Assembly: GCA_013397435.1 (NCBI GenBank)
Contig: VZRG01002336.1
Span: 1 to 64,000, forward strand
DNA length: 64,000 nucleotides
From: Erythrocercus mccallii
Taxonomy: Eukaryota > Chordata > Aves > Passeriformes > Dicruridae
Direction of reading: 5' to 3'
The translations under genes and the position numbers were made by a program. The notes below the pieces were generated by a model, which saw nothing but the letters and a program-made list of their open reading frames with translations, did no database searches and was not told the DNA's origin. This document shows, in pieces, positions 63,813-64,000 of this stretch. Every line of letters begins with the position of its first letter. Positions within the stretch are counted from its first letter, which is position 1.

Positions 63813-64000
63813 ATGAGTTACTAAGCCACTATCTGTCACATCTGAGTAATTGAAGAAATGATGAGGTGAAATCTGCACTGACTGGAAAAGGGAAAACATA
63901 ACCCTTATTACTAAAAAGGGAAAATGTAGGAGAAGGGAATACAGGTGACCTTGCCCCTGATAAATAACAGCTGTGTTAATTACCCAATTCAGCCTAGCCC
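63813..64000. other. Unique sequence to window end
   Basis: No feature recognised. The missing 3' end of the preceding CR1 is not found here. Confidence 0.5.

Noticed and set aside
1..64000. tRNA, rRNA, CRISPR arrays, bacterial operons or prophage genes
   Set aside because: No cloverleaf, rRNA core motif, regularly spaced repeat-spacer array or tightly packed gene string was seen on either strand.

Overview
The window is vertebrate, almost certainly avian and probably songbird, nuclear DNA. The evidence is at least fifteen fragments of the bird non-LTR retrotransposon CR1 on both strands, long A+T-rich stretches without coding structure, dinucleotide and pentanucleotide microsatellites, and a scaffold gap of 676 N. 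The songbird assignment is an inference from the look of the CR1 copies. Nothing resembles a prokaryotic operon, a CRISPR array or an RNA gene, and no intact protein-coding gene can be supported.

Most of the window is gene-desert-like. CR1 pieces lie at about 0.15, 1.7-2.5, 5.2, 6.7, 11.9-12.9, 14.96-15.08, 17.35-17.55, 21.5, 22.6-23.0, 29.7, 45.3-45.6, 49.5-49.9, 52.4, 56.6, 57.3-57.5 and 63.4-63.8 kb. Most are 5'-truncated 3' ends. The copy at 11.9-12.9 kb keeps an open frame of about 197 codons from the reverse transcriptase, without its catalytic aspartates. Microsatellites sit at 8.0, 12.9-13.1, 14.0, 28.84 (at the gap edge), 29.6, 37.6, 54.2 and 54.7 kb.

The notable region is 14.96-17.55 kb. 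One plus-strand CR1 is split in two (14957-15078 and 17349-17546). Between the halves lies a G+C-rich block of about 2.27 kb carrying, on the minus strand, the internal exons of a gastrokine-family (BRICHOS-domain) gene with introns and splice sites in place. Exon 4 has exactly 37 codons, as I recall for human GKN1, and exon 5 restores the family's intron phase if one missing base is allowed. The copy is broken: exon 3 is cut at the CR1 junction, exon 4 has a stop codon, exon 5 has a one-base deletion, and two of the three invariant BRICHOS residues are replaced. It reads as a DNA-level, non-processed copy of part of a gastrokine gene pasted into a CR1, followed by decay.

Two assembly problems need care: the N gap at 28160-28835 beside a (GGAGA)n array, and a lone N at 54598 that begins an exact 75-base duplicate of 54144-54218.
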